64,000 nucleotides of DNA from Rheinheimera pacifica (GTDB lineage Bacteria > Pseudomonadota > Gammaproteobacteria > Enterobacterales > Alteromonadaceae), in NCBI RefSeq assembly GCF_024809855.1, contig NZ_JANUEM010000002.1, positions 186,001-250,000 of the forward strand. Reading direction: 5' to 3'. Position 1 is the stretch's first letter. Each line of letters begins with the position of its first letter. The notes beneath the pieces were generated by a model. That model saw only the letters and a program-made list of their open reading frames with translations. It was not told where the DNA came from and made no database searches. Below are positions 52,745-62,228 of this stretch, in pieces. A program made the position numbers and the translations under genes.

Positions 52745-55459
52745 ATGAAGGACATGACTAAATTTAAACTCAGTATGCTTACGCTGGCACTGGCTGCGGC
52801 CGGTACTTGCTCAATGGCATATGCGCAAACTGCTGAGCAGGTTACAGCAGAGCAGGCCAAAGCTGATGAGCAAATCGAAGTAATTTCGGTAACAGGTTTT
52901 CGCCGCAGCTTGCAGGATTCGCAAAACATTAAGATGTTTAACACCTCTATTGTTGAAGCGGTATCGGCAGAAGATATCGGTAAATTACCGGACGTGAGTA
53001 TTGCTGAATCGCTGGCCCGTTTGCCTGGTCTTACGGCTCAGCGTCTTAACGGCCGTGGCCAGGTGATCAGTATCCGTGGTTTATCGCCGGATTTCAGTAC
53101 AGCGTTGTTAAATGGCCGTGAGCAGGTAAGCTCCGGTGATAACCGTGGCGTAGAGTTTGATCAGTATCCGTCAGAACTGTTAAGCGGCGTGGTGGTATAT
53201 AAAACACCAGACGCGGGTTTGGTGGGGCAGGGTTTATCCGGTACAGCTGACATGCGCTTGATCAGCCCGCTAAAGCACGGTGAAACCACTGTGGCAGTGA
53301 ATGCCCGCTACGAGTGGAACCAGATTGATGCGTTAAATGCGGGTGCAGATGACAACGGCCGCCGTTTAAGCATTTCTTATATCGATCAGTTTGCAGATAA
53401 CACTATTGGTATTGCGCTGGGTTACGCCAATATGTCCAACCCTACTCAGATTGAGCGCTTTGAAGCCTGGGGTTACGCTGATACCGACGATGGCGACAAA
53501 GTTATTGGCGGTGCCAAAGTGTATGCTAACTCTAACTTGTTAGAGCGTGATGGTTTTATCGGCGTATTTGAGTACAAGCCAAATGCTGATTTCAGCACAA
53601 CAGTTGATCTGTATTACTCCAAGTTTGATGAAACCCAGCGTACCAGCTTTATCGAAATGCCGCTGTTGTGGGGTGGCGCAGCGCTTAGCGATGCGGTGGT
53701 AGAAAACGGCATGGTAACATCGGGTACCTACAGCGATGTAAAAGCCATAGTACGTAATCATGGTAATTTCCGCGAAAGTGACTTGTTTTCAGCCGGCTGG
53801 AAAACCGAATTTAAACTGGCAGACAACTGGTTCGGTACTGTTGATGTGAGCCATTCAAAACTGGACCGTACCGACCTTATTCTGGAATCAGATGCCGGTA
53901 CCGGTACTTTAGGTTCAGGTGCAACTGACACTATTCAGTTCCAGATGAATGGCAAAGGCGCCAGCTTTAATGCTGGCCTGAACTACGCCGACCCTGCGCT
54001 GATTTTACTTACCAGCCCGCAAGGTTGGGGTGGCGATATTATCCCTGGCGGCCAACTGGGTTACTACAATTCGCCAACCATTACTGACGAGCTGAACCAA
54101 ATCCGCCTGAGCGCCAAAACACTGATTGAACATGACGTTTTTGATGAAGTAGAGTTTGGCCTGAATGTCAGCAGCCGCGAAAAAGATAAACAAGCCAATG
54201 AATATTTCCTTGGCTTACCTAATGGTGCTACCAGCGCAGCTATCCCAAATGTCAGGGGTACAACCAGCCTGTCTGCTTTTGGCATACCGGGTATGGTCAG
54301 TTACGATCCGCGTGAGTTAATTTCATCCGGTACGTTAGAACTGGTACGTAACCCCAATGCCGACGTTCTTATTAAAGACTGGAACGTGCAGGAAGATGTG
54401 ATAACGGCTTTTGTTAAAGTGGGTGTAAGTACCAGCATTGGCGAAATTCCGGTAACCGGTAACTTTGGTACCCAGGTAGTACACACAGATCAGTCTTCTT
54501 ATGCGCTGGCTGCGTCTGGTAGTGGTATTGATGTATCCTCTTTCCGCCTTGAAGGCGGTGATAAATACTGGGAAGTACTACCCAGTATGAACCTGAGCTT
54601 TGATCTGGGTGCAGGCCACTTTGTGCGTCTGGGTTTAGCCCGCACTATGGCGCGTGCCCGTATGGACCAACTGCGTGCCAGTCAGGATTTCAGTTTTAAC
54701 CCGGCTAACAACAATGCCCAGGCTACACCGGAAAGTAACTCTCCGTGGAGCGCCAACGGCGGTAATCCGGCATTAAAACCCTGGATAGCTAATGCACTGG
54801 ATGTATCTTACGAATATTACTTTGATGACAGCCTGGGCTATATGTCACTGGCAGCGTTCTATAAAGACCTTGAAAGCTATATTTATGAGCAAGCGGTTAT
54901 TCAGGACTTTACCGGTTATCCATCGGGCGGTATTACCCCGGTAATTAACGAAGGTGTTGCCACTACGCCGCAGAATGGCGACGGCGGCCGTATTAACGGT
55001 TTGGAATTCAGCCTGTCGTTAAGCGGGGCTATGCTGACACCGGCACTGGAAAACTTTGGTACTATCCTGACCGGTTCCTGGACTGACAGCAGTATTGAAT
55101 CTGATCCTAATAACCCGTCTACGCCTTTACCCGGTTTATCAAAACGTGTTGCCAACTTAACGGTATATTATGAAAACGCCGGTTTTGCTGCCCGCGTCAG
55201 TGGCCGTTACCGTTCTGACTTCCTGGGTGAAATTGCCGGTTTTGGCAGTGGCCGTGACCTGAAGATGATTGAAGCCGAAACTGTGGTTGATGCACAGGTA
55301 AGCTACAGCTTTGATACCGGTCAGTTTGAAGGTTTGACCTTACTGCTGCAGGCCAACAACATTACTGATGAGCCGTTTGTCCGTACAGAAAATGGCAATA
55401 TTATCGAGTATCAGCGTTATGGCCGTACTTTTATGGCAGGTTTATCTTATAAATTTTAA
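52745..55459 (+). CDS. TonB-dependent receptor, probable maltodextrin importer (1)
   Basis: 904 residues with a Sec signal (about 1-27, ending MAYAQ). A TonB-box-like EQIEVISVTGFR is followed by the plug domain (about 55-165: EDIGKLPDVSIAESLARLPGLTAQRLNGRGQVISIRGLSPDF) and a 22-strand barrel whose last strand ends RTFMAGLSYKF. This GKLPDVSIAESL type is common for carbohydrate receptors in Alteromonadales. Substrate is inferred from neighbours (malQ, GH13, pulA) as maltodextrins. ATG 52745 and ATG 52754 are both possible. A terminator follows. Confidence 0.9.
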   Translation: MKDMTKFKLSMLTLALAAAGTCSMAYAQTAEQVTAEQAKADEQIEVISVTGFRRSLQDSQNIKMFNTSIVEAVSAEDIGKLPDVSIAESLARLPGLTAQRLNGRGQVISIRGLSPDFSTALLNGREQVSSGDNRGVEFDQYPSELLSGVVVYKTPDAGLVGQGLSGTADMRLISPLKHGETTVAVNARYEWNQIDALNAGADDNGRRLSISYIDQFADNTIGIALGYANMSNPTQIERFEAWGYADTDDGDKVIGGAKVYANSNLLERDGFIGVFEYKPNADFSTTVDLYYSKFDETQRTSFIEMPLLWGGAALSDAVVENGMVTSGTYSDVKAIVRNHGNFRESDLFSAGWKTEFKLADNWFGTVDVSHSKLDRTDLILESDAGTGTLGSGATDTIQFQMNGKGASFNAGLNYADPALILLTSPQGWGGDIIPGGQLGYYNSPTITDELNQIRLSAKTLIEHDVFDEVEFGLNVSSREKDKQANEYFLGLPNGATSAAIPNVRGTTSLSAFGIPGMVSYDPRELISSGTLELVRNPNADVLIKDWNVQEDVITAFVKVGVSTSIGEIPVTGNFGTQVVHTDQSSYALAASGSGIDVSSFRLEGGDKYWEVLPSMNLSFDLGAGHFVRLGLARTMARARMDQLRASQDFSFNPANNNAQATPESNSPWSANGGNPALKPWIANALDVSYEYYFDDSLGYMSLAAFYKDLESYIYEQAVIQDFTGYPSGGITPVINEGVATTPQNGDGGRINGLEFSLSLSGAMLTPALENFGTILTGSWTDSSIESDPNNPSTPLPGLSKRVANLTVYYENAGFAARVSGRYRSDFLGEIAGFGSGRDLKMIEAETVVDAQVSYSFDTGQFEGLTLLLQANNITDEPFVRTENGNIIEYQRYGRTFMAGLSYKF

Positions 55460-55481
55460 GTAGTAGATAGCTGTCTATCAG

Positions 55482-55518
55482 GCCCTGCTTTAATGTTATG
55501 TTAAAGCAGGGCTTTTTT
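55482..55518 (+). terminator. Rho-independent terminator after TonB receptor 1
   Basis: GCCCTGCTTTAA (55482-55493) / TTAAAGCAGGGC (55501-55512) followed by six T. It lies between the receptor and the halogenase-like gene, which can be reached only by read-through or its own promoter. Confidence 0.93.
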
Positions 55519-55540
55519 ATTGCAGCACGGGAGCTTCAAT

Positions 55541-57031
55541 ATGGGAAATGGCACGGTAAAACAAGTGCTTATTGTAGGTGGCGGCACTGCCGGTTGGATG
55601 GCGGCCGCCATGTTAGCAAAGCTGATGGGCCCGCAACTTAGTATCCGGCTGATCGAGTCAGACGCTATCGGCACTGTGGGTGTCGGCGAAGCCACCATAC
55701 CAGCTATTCAGCATTTTAATGCGGCATTGGGTATTAACGAAGCCGAGTTTTTACAGGCGACACAAGGCACCATTAAGCTGGGCATTCAGTTTGAAAACTG
55801 GGGCAAACAAGGCGACAGCTATATGCACGCCTTTGGCCCGGTTGGCAGGCAACTTGGTGTCACCCCGTTTCATCATTATTGGCTGGCGGCACAGGCGCGG
55901 GGCGATAACAGCAGTTTTTGGGATTATTCACTTAATTATCAGGCCGCTCATACCGGCAGGTATGCGCCTTTAGCGCACATTCCCAATACGCCGCTGCAGG
56001 GGTTGCTGCATGCGTATCACTTTGATGCCAGCCTGTACGCGGCTTTTTTACGCCGTTACAGCGAACAGCTTGGCGTGGTAAGAACCGAAGGCACCATTGG
56101 TGCAGTAGTTAAAACTCCGGCCGGTGATATTGCCAGCGTAACATTGCAGGATGGCCAGAGCTTTAGCGCCGATTTATTTATCGACTGCTCAGGTTTGCGT
56201 GCATTGTTAATTGGCCAGGAGCTGGGCGGTGGTTATGAAGACTGGCGCCACTGGCTGCCCTGCGACAGCGCGCTGGCAGTGCCAACAGCCGCGACCTTGC
56301 CGGTTATGCCCTATACCCGCGCTATTGCCCACAATGGTGGCTGGCAGTGGCGTATTCCACTGCAACACCGTACCGGTAATGGTTTGGTGTACAGCAGCCG
56401 GTTTTTAGACGACAGTGCAGCGCGCCATACCTTAATGAGTAATCTGGATGCAGAAGCTCTGGTCGAGCCGCGTAAAATCAGTTTTGTCACCGGGCGACGT
56501 AAGCAACAGTGGCTGCAAAACTGTGTGGCTATTGGTTTATCCAGTGGTTTTCTCGAGCCGTTGGAATCAACCAGTATTCACCTGATCCAAAGTGCTGTGA
56601 TACGGTTGGTGCAATGTTTTCCGCAACAGGCCGATATGGCCGCGCTGCGCCGCGAGTACAACCGCCAGTCACAGCAGGAATTTGAAGCCATCCGTGATTT
56701 TATTATCCTGCATTACCATTTAAACCAGCGTAATGACAATGGCTTGTGGCAGTATTGCCGCACTATGGCGTTGCCGGAGTCACTGGCACAACGCATAGAG
56801 CTGTTTCGCCAGTCAGGCGCAGTGTTTCGCCAGCAGGATGAGTTATTTACCGAAGTCGCCTGGCAGCAGGTTATGCTGGGGCAGCATTTACGGCCGCAGC
56901 ATTATCACCCGCTGGCAGACAATTTAACTGAGGCTCAGTTAAGCGGTTTTCTGGCCGATCTAAAAGCCATTATAAGCCGCACTGTCGCGCAGTTTCCGCC
57001 GCATCAGCAGTTTTTACAGCAAGGCCGTTAA
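55541..57031 (+). CDS. Tryptophan-halogenase-like flavoprotein
   Basis: 496 residues from the ATG at 55541, with GGGAG upstream; the longer TTG start at 55520 overlaps the terminator. The FAD motif GGGTAGWMAAAML, VGVGEATIP and GWQWRIPLQHRTGNGLVYS (W268-x-W270-x-I-P, the halogenase signature) are present, as is SGFLEPLESTSIHLI. Flavin-dependent halogenases of the PrnA group chlorinate or brominate Trp; here no indole pathway is nearby. Members adjacent to TonB receptors in carbohydrate loci are common in Alteromonadales and Caulobacterales, with unknown substrates. FADH2 would need to be supplied by a separate reductase. Confidence 0.88.
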   Translation: MGNGTVKQVLIVGGGTAGWMAAAMLAKLMGPQLSIRLIESDAIGTVGVGEATIPAIQHFNAALGINEAEFLQATQGTIKLGIQFENWGKQGDSYMHAFGPVGRQLGVTPFHHYWLAAQARGDNSSFWDYSLNYQAAHTGRYAPLAHIPNTPLQGLLHAYHFDASLYAAFLRRYSEQLGVVRTEGTIGAVVKTPAGDIASVTLQDGQSFSADLFIDCSGLRALLIGQELGGGYEDWRHWLPCDSALAVPTAATLPVMPYTRAIAHNGGWQWRIPLQHRTGNGLVYSSRFLDDSAARHTLMSNLDAEALVEPRKISFVTGRRKQQWLQNCVAIGLSSGFLEPLESTSIHLIQSAVIRLVQCFPQQADMAALRREYNRQSQQEFEAIRDFIILHYHLNQRNDNGLWQYCRTMALPESLAQRIELFRQSGAVFRQQDELFTEVAWQQVMLGQHLRPQHYHPLADNLTEAQLSGFLADLKAIISRTVAQFPPHQQFLQQGR

Positions 57032-57036
57032 GATAA

Positions 57037-57063
57037 AAAGGCCACTTTATCCCGGTGGCCTTT
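57037..57063. terminator. Bidirectional terminator between halogenase-like and GH13 genes
   Basis: AAAGGCCAC (57037-57045) / GTGGCCTTT (57055-57063) with a 9-base loop, between convergent genes 50 bp apart. A and T flanks allow use from either side. Confidence 0.8.
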
Positions 57064-57081
57064 GTGGTTTGGAAGATGCCG

Positions 57082-58980
57082 CTATTGTGCCAACAGCACG
57101 GCACCCCATTTAGCGGGTATGGTCAGGCGGATTTTATCGCCGCTTACCGTTACCGGCAGTTGGTCAATCTGCTCTTGCCAGTTCAGTTGATCGCGGTTTA
57201 GTGTTACTTGTTGCGGCTTATCGCTGTTATTCAGAATAACCCGTACCCGCTGCTGCTGATAATGGCGCTCAAAGCCATACAGCGCTTTATCGTTGTCAGT
57301 CAGCAGGGTAGTAAAATCTCCCAGTTGTAATGCCGGCAGACGGTTACGTAACTGGATCAGCTTACGGTAGTGCTGCTGCAGCGTTTTATTTACTGCCACC
57401 TTGTCGGCCGGGCGTTTACTGCCATCGGGGTTGGTTACTTCATCTTCGTATTTAATATCTTCCCAGATCATCGGTTTACGGTCATCGGGGTCATTGGCAC
57501 CCCACATGCCTACTTCATCACCGTAATACACCATAGGTGCACCAACGTAAGTCATCTGAAAAATAACAAACAGCTTTTGCAGACGCAGTTCTTCGTCATT
57601 CGGTTTACGTACGTTGTAATCCGGGTTGCTGCCAACCTGCGATAACTGAAAATAGTCGCCCCAGTCACGGAAGTTACCAATACCACGGTTAACAATGTGC
57701 GAGCCAATCCGGTTGGAGTCGTGGCTGCCAAACAGGTTTTGTGTTACATAAGCTACGCCTTTCGGATACAAACCGCGCATCTCGCGCAGTTTGGCATCAA
57801 ACTCTGTGGCGTTAATGTTATGTGGTGGCGGGTTAAACATAAACTCTGCTGCAGTAAAGGCGAAGTTGTAGTTCATTTCGCCATCAAACTCGTCACCTTG
57901 CAGGTAAGGTTTTACCAACTCAGGTGGCATTACAATTTCTGCAGTAATATAGGCCTGCGGGTTTAATGTTTTTACATGGCCGCGCCAGTCTTTCCAGAAA
58001 CCGTGTGCCACACAAAAGGCCACATCCAGCCGCCAGCCATCAATACCATACTCTGTCCCTTTGCCTTTGGGGTTCATCCAGCGTTCGGTAGCGGCAAATA
58101 CATAATCGCGCGGGCCCTGTACCAGGCCATTTCCATCTTCTTTAAATTCAGGCAGTGATGGCACGCCAAACCAGCCTTCATAGCTAAATTCAGTGCCGGC
58201 TTTTTCGTCTTTAAAACTGTGTACGGTAAACCAGTCTTTGTAAGGCGAGTTTTGCTGATGCTGTTTAAGATGCTGAAAAGCAAAGCTATTAGCACCCATA
58301 TGGTTAAATACGCCGTCAAAAATCACTCTGATGCCGCGCTGTTTTGCTTGTTTAATCAGCTCCAGCGCCAGTTCGTCGGCTTTGGTCCACACCCAGGTGG
58401 ATGGGTCCAGCGGGTTTTCTTTCGCCATCAGGGCGCGATCGCCGTCTGGATCAGGGCCGAAGTTAGGATCGATATGGTGGAAGCTGGCGCCATCGTATTT
58501 ATGCAGCGATGGGGCATCAAACACCGGGTTAAGATAAATGGCGTTGAAGCCCATATCTTTAATGTAATCCAGCTTGTCTATCACGCCTTGTAAGTCGCCG
58601 CCATAGCGGCGGCGCAGCAGGTGTTTCCACAGTTCCGGTTCGCCATTGCTAACTTCGTAAGGTTGTAACTTGTACCAGTCGCTGCCCCAGGGATGCACCT
58701 GCCACACTTTGGGTTCTTCTACCGGATCGGCACCGGCAATATCGGCTACTGTCGGGTTGTTAGAGGCGTCGCCATCACGAAAGCGCTCAGGAAATACCTG
58801 GTACCACACTGCACTTTTAGCCCAACCGGGTACAAATTCACCCTGCTCATTCAGCGCAATCGGGCCTTTTGGTGTGGCGTCTGACGTTTGCGGGCAAAAA
58901 GCCGCTGCCGCTGTGGCATAAAACAGCGTACCTGCTGCCAGTAAGCCGGCCATAACCGGTGTCAGTTTAATGTTAAGCAT
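57082..58980 (-). CDS. Secreted GH13 alpha-amylase / cyclomaltodextrinase-like
   Basis: 632 residues with a Sec signal (about 1-27). The GH13 barrel shows AVWYQVFPERFRDGD, GGDLQGVIDKLDYIKDMGFNAIYLNPVF, GIRVIFDGVFNHMG, GIDGWRLDVAF (nucleophile Asp), YITAEIVM (acid Glu) and LFGSHDSNRIGSH. APMVYYGDEVGMWGANDPDDRKPM is the neopullulanase/cyclodextrinase-type loop. A C-terminal beta domain ends the protein. It probably hydrolyses alpha-1,4 glucans in the periplasm or outside, feeding the TonB receptors. It is divergent from receptor 2 across an operator. Confidence 0.93.
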   Translation of the reverse strand: MLNIKLTPVMAGLLAAGTLFYATAAAAFCPQTSDATPKGPIALNEQGEFVPGWAKSAVWYQVFPERFRDGDASNNPTVADIAGADPVEEPKVWQVHPWGSDWYKLQPYEVSNGEPELWKHLLRRRYGGDLQGVIDKLDYIKDMGFNAIYLNPVFDAPSLHKYDGASFHHIDPNFGPDPDGDRALMAKENPLDPSTWVWTKADELALELIKQAKQRGIRVIFDGVFNHMGANSFAFQHLKQHQQNSPYKDWFTVHSFKDEKAGTEFSYEGWFGVPSLPEFKEDGNGLVQGPRDYVFAATERWMNPKGKGTEYGIDGWRLDVAFCVAHGFWKDWRGHVKTLNPQAYITAEIVMPPELVKPYLQGDEFDGEMNYNFAFTAAEFMFNPPPHNINATEFDAKLREMRGLYPKGVAYVTQNLFGSHDSNRIGSHIVNRGIGNFRDWGDYFQLSQVGSNPDYNVRKPNDEELRLQKLFVIFQMTYVGAPMVYYGDEVGMWGANDPDDRKPMIWEDIKYEDEVTNPDGSKRPADKVAVNKTLQQHYRKLIQLRNRLPALQLGDFTTLLTDNDKALYGFERHYQQQRVRVILNNSDKPQQVTLNRDQLNWQEQIDQLPVTVSGDKIRLTIPAKWGAVLLAQ

Positions 58981-59348
58981 ATCATTTCTCTTTTTTGCGG
59001 CAGGTGGCCTGCCGGGTGCTTGTTAATTTGCCTTGGCGTTCTAACCACGCTGTTTAAATTGTATTGATGCACCAAAGCTGTGCTTTGCGTTGGTTTTGCC
59101 TGCACACCGGCAGTGCTTTGTACGGTGCTCTAAGCGTTTTATATACCAGTTTGGTGCAACTGCGGGAACAGCTCTGGCGTTTTTGCACTGTAATGGGCGA
59201 CTGAATACGTATTCATATTGCGGGTTAGTGGTTAACGGTTAATAAATAAACACTGAGACAACAGGCTGCAGGTTTTCATGCCGGTCGCATGGAGCGCGCA
59301 ACCCTTTATAAAAATAAACGCTATAAAAATAAAACGGGGAAACAGGGC
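58981..59348. promoter_or_regulatory. Divergent regulatory region between GH13 and TonB receptor 2
   Basis: 368 bp without a gene; one operator-like palindrome at 59202-59215. Otherwise AT-rich stretches fit promoters for both genes. Confidence 0.6.
59202..59215. promoter_or_regulatory. Operator-like palindrome 3 (TGAATACGTATTCA)
   Basis: A perfect 14-bp palindrome, identical to the inner 14 bases of 52621-52636, located between the divergent GH13 and TonB receptor 2 genes. Confidence 0.78.
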
Positions 59349-62207
59349 ATGAATAAGTTCAAGCTTAGTCTGCTTACGCTTGCTATGGCAGGGGTGAGTA
59401 GCCTGGCATGTTCTGCTGTGGCACAAACAGCAGATCAGGCACAACAATCAGCAAATCAACAGACATTAGACGATGTGGAAGTTATTCAGGTACGTGGCTT
59501 TGCCGGTAGCCTGTTCCGCTCACTGGACGCCAAACGTTTTGGCGACACGGTATCTGAAACCATCTCTGCCGACGATTTAGGCGCCTTACCGGATGTGTCG
59601 ATGGCCGATGCACTGACCCGCCTGCCGGGTATTTCAGCGGTGCGTACCGGCGGCCAGGCCGCAGAAATTAATATTCGCGGTATGTCGGGTGGTTTTGTGT
59701 TTTCTACCTTAAACGGCCGCGAGCAGGTGTCTACCAGTGGTAAGCGTAATATTGAGTTTGACCAGTATCCGTCAGAATTAATTAACTCGGCGGCGGTGTA
59801 TAAGTCGCCAAAAGCTTCATTAATTGAAGGCGGTGTGGCCGGCACGGTAGAGCTGCAAACTGCCAGCCCGCTGCGTAACGAAAAACAACATACCTTTACC
59901 GTAAATGCCCGTGGTATGTATAACGACCGCGCCAGCGAAGTGCCGGACGGTGTCGATTTTGGCCACCGTTTCAGTATGTCGTATCAGGGGAAATTTTTTG
60001 GCGACACGCTGGGCTTCGCCGCCGGTTACGCCCGCTTGTATCAGCCCAGCGTAGCTACCCAGTTTGTTGGCCTGGCGTACAACGGCCAGAAAGATACCAA
60101 CGACGATGGCGTTAATGAATATATCAGCGAAGGCTTTGAACTGCAGCACCGTGGTGGTGAAGAAACCCGCGATGGTTATATGGCCGCGCTGGAATGGACA
60201 CCACACGATGCCTTTACGCTAAAAGCGGATGCGTTTTTATCCAAATTTGATAAAGAAGCTTTTGCCCGCGGTTTTCGGGTTAAGTTTGGCGGCCCCACCG
60301 CGGCGTTGGGTAACCCGGTGCTAAATGGCAGCTCTGTCATTGGTGGCACCTTTAACCGTACCTCCAGCAGTTTTACCCGGGTAGAGCTGGTTAACGATGA
60401 TAACCGCGACTACGACGAAGTACGCAGTTTTGGTATTAATGCCGACTGGGATGTCAGCAATAGCGTAAACCTGTCATTTGACGTGTCGCACTCCAGCGCT
60501 AAAAGCGATTTTCGCAATGGCTTGTTATGGAGCCTGGTTGCTGAAGATGCCACTGCCGCAACGCCGGTGCTGGATACCAACGTTTCCATTTCTTACCTGT
60601 TAAATGGCCTTAACCTGCCAAGCGTAGGGTTTAGCCAGGCTGCTGCGTTTACCGATCTTGATAAAGTCATGGTAAGCAAATACGGCATTTACCCTTATGT
60701 GAACGAAGATGAGGTTACTGCTTACCGTTTTGATGCCAGCTGGGCGCTGGATATGCCGGTTATTGCATCGCTGGAAGCCGGTGTGCGTTACTCAGAGCGT
60801 ACCTATAAAAATAATCGTTCAGTGTTTGAATACGGTAGCGATGGCGCTTTTTTAACCTCGCAGCCGCCACTGCGCTTAACCGCCGATATGGTAGAGGTAG
60901 TGAATTTTAAAGGTGACTTTGCCACTTACCCCGGCTACCTGGCGATAGATCTGGATAAAGCATTACATGCCTGGTTCCCGCAGGGCATTCCGCAACCGGT
61001 ACAAACCTGGGGTACCGGCAATGCCGGCATTTTGCCGTCGCAGCAAGTAACCAATGGCCCGGACACGGGTTGGACAATGCTGGAAAGCGGTGAAGTATAC
61101 GAAGATGTGCTGGCCGGTTATGTGATGGCAAACCTGGATACGGAAGTTTTTGGCATTCCGTTAACCGGCAATATTGGCGTACGTGTGGTGCAAACCGATC
61201 AAAGCGCTACAGATTTGGCTGATGTAAATGGCGATCCGCTGCGTGGTGCGCAAAATATTACCGATGATGCCGGCCTGGTAAATACCCGTTATGCGCCCGG
61301 CGTTTTGGGTGAAAAATACACCGATGTATTGCCACAACTTAACCTGAACTTTGCCATTACCGACAACTCGCAAATTCGTTTTGCTGCTGCCAAAGTGATG
61401 TCGCGTCCGCCCATTAACCGGCTGGCGTCTAACACTTCTATTACCATCAGCGATGACGGTGAAATCAACGGTAACAGCTCTAACAGCCCGTTTTTACGGC
61501 CGTTTGAGGCAACCCAGTACGATTTGTCGTATGAATACTACATACCATCCGGTGCCATCGCTTTTGCTTTGTTTTACAAAGATATTAAGTCGTTTGTAAA
61601 TGATTTTACCATTCAGGAATTTGATTTCGCTGGCGCAGGTTTTGATGTGCCGGAGGTTATTATTGATGAAGATGGCATTCCGCGCCCCACCTTTAACGGG
61701 GCTTTCTCTACCGCAGTAAATAACGGCGAAGGCGGCTATATCCGTGGCGCCGAACTGGCGTTTACCAAAGTGTTCGATTTCCTGCCTGAGCTGTGGTCGG
61801 GCCTGGGTGTGCAGGGCAGCTATTCCTATACCGAAAGTGAAGTCAGCCTGATTAACAGCCTGGGTGGTGCTGCGATAGAAACTACCTTTGAAGGCCTGTC
61901 GCAAGATGTATTCAGTGGCACGGTATTCTGGAACTATAAAGGCTTTGATGCCCGCATCAGCGCCCGCTACCGCTCGCCTTTTGTGTCGTCCCAGGTGGGC
62001 ATAGATGAGCAAATCACCAACTTTGACAGTGAAACGGTGATTGATATGCAAACGTCATACGACATTAACGACAACTTTAAGGTGCTGTTTCAGGTTAACA
62101 ACCTGACAGACGAGCCAACAAAAAGCTACTTCGGTGACAAAGCGCAAACCGGCACTATCCAGTTTTTTGGCCGCCAGTTCTACCTTGGCGCGGTGTACAC
62201 CTTTTAA
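59349..62207 (+). CDS. TonB-dependent receptor, probable maltodextrin importer (2)
   Basis: 952 residues from the ATG at 59349 (MNKFKLSLLTLAMAG), with GGGGAAACAGGG upstream; the longer frame from 59289 adds a Lys-rich stretch before the signal and is unlikely. The signal ends AVAQT. DDVEVIQVRGF is TonB-box-like, then the plug (about 55-165: DDLGALPDVSMADALTRLPGISAVRTGGQAAEINIRGMSGGF) and the barrel ending QFYLGAVYTF. It is related to receptor 1 (LNGREQVSxxxxRxxEFDQYPSEL shared) but clearly diverged. The pullulanase gene starts 21 bp downstream, so an operon is likely. Confidence 0.9.
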   Translation: MNKFKLSLLTLAMAGVSSLACSAVAQTADQAQQSANQQTLDDVEVIQVRGFAGSLFRSLDAKRFGDTVSETISADDLGALPDVSMADALTRLPGISAVRTGGQAAEINIRGMSGGFVFSTLNGREQVSTSGKRNIEFDQYPSELINSAAVYKSPKASLIEGGVAGTVELQTASPLRNEKQHTFTVNARGMYNDRASEVPDGVDFGHRFSMSYQGKFFGDTLGFAAGYARLYQPSVATQFVGLAYNGQKDTNDDGVNEYISEGFELQHRGGEETRDGYMAALEWTPHDAFTLKADAFLSKFDKEAFARGFRVKFGGPTAALGNPVLNGSSVIGGTFNRTSSSFTRVELVNDDNRDYDEVRSFGINADWDVSNSVNLSFDVSHSSAKSDFRNGLLWSLVAEDATAATPVLDTNVSISYLLNGLNLPSVGFSQAAAFTDLDKVMVSKYGIYPYVNEDEVTAYRFDASWALDMPVIASLEAGVRYSERTYKNNRSVFEYGSDGAFLTSQPPLRLTADMVEVVNFKGDFATYPGYLAIDLDKALHAWFPQGIPQPVQTWGTGNAGILPSQQVTNGPDTGWTMLESGEVYEDVLAGYVMANLDTEVFGIPLTGNIGVRVVQTDQSATDLADVNGDPLRGAQNITDDAGLVNTRYAPGVLGEKYTDVLPQLNLNFAITDNSQIRFAAAKVMSRPPINRLASNTSITISDDGEINGNSSNSPFLRPFEATQYDLSYEYYIPSGAIAFALFYKDIKSFVNDFTIQEFDFAGAGFDVPEVIIDEDGIPRPTFNGAFSTAVNNGEGGYIRGAELAFTKVFDFLPELWSGLGVQGSYSYTESEVSLINSLGGAAIETTFEGLSQDVFSGTVFWNYKGFDARISARYRSPFVSSQVGIDEQITNFDSETVIDMQTSYDINDNFKVLFQVNNLTDEPTKSYFGDKAQTGTIQFFGRQFYLGAVYTF

Positions 62208-62228
62208 CCGGATTTTGGAGCAACAATA

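Noticed and set aside
59289-59348. Upstream start of TonB receptor 2
   Set aside because: Would place a Lys/Arg-rich stretch before the signal peptide; the ATG at 59349 has a better site and signal.
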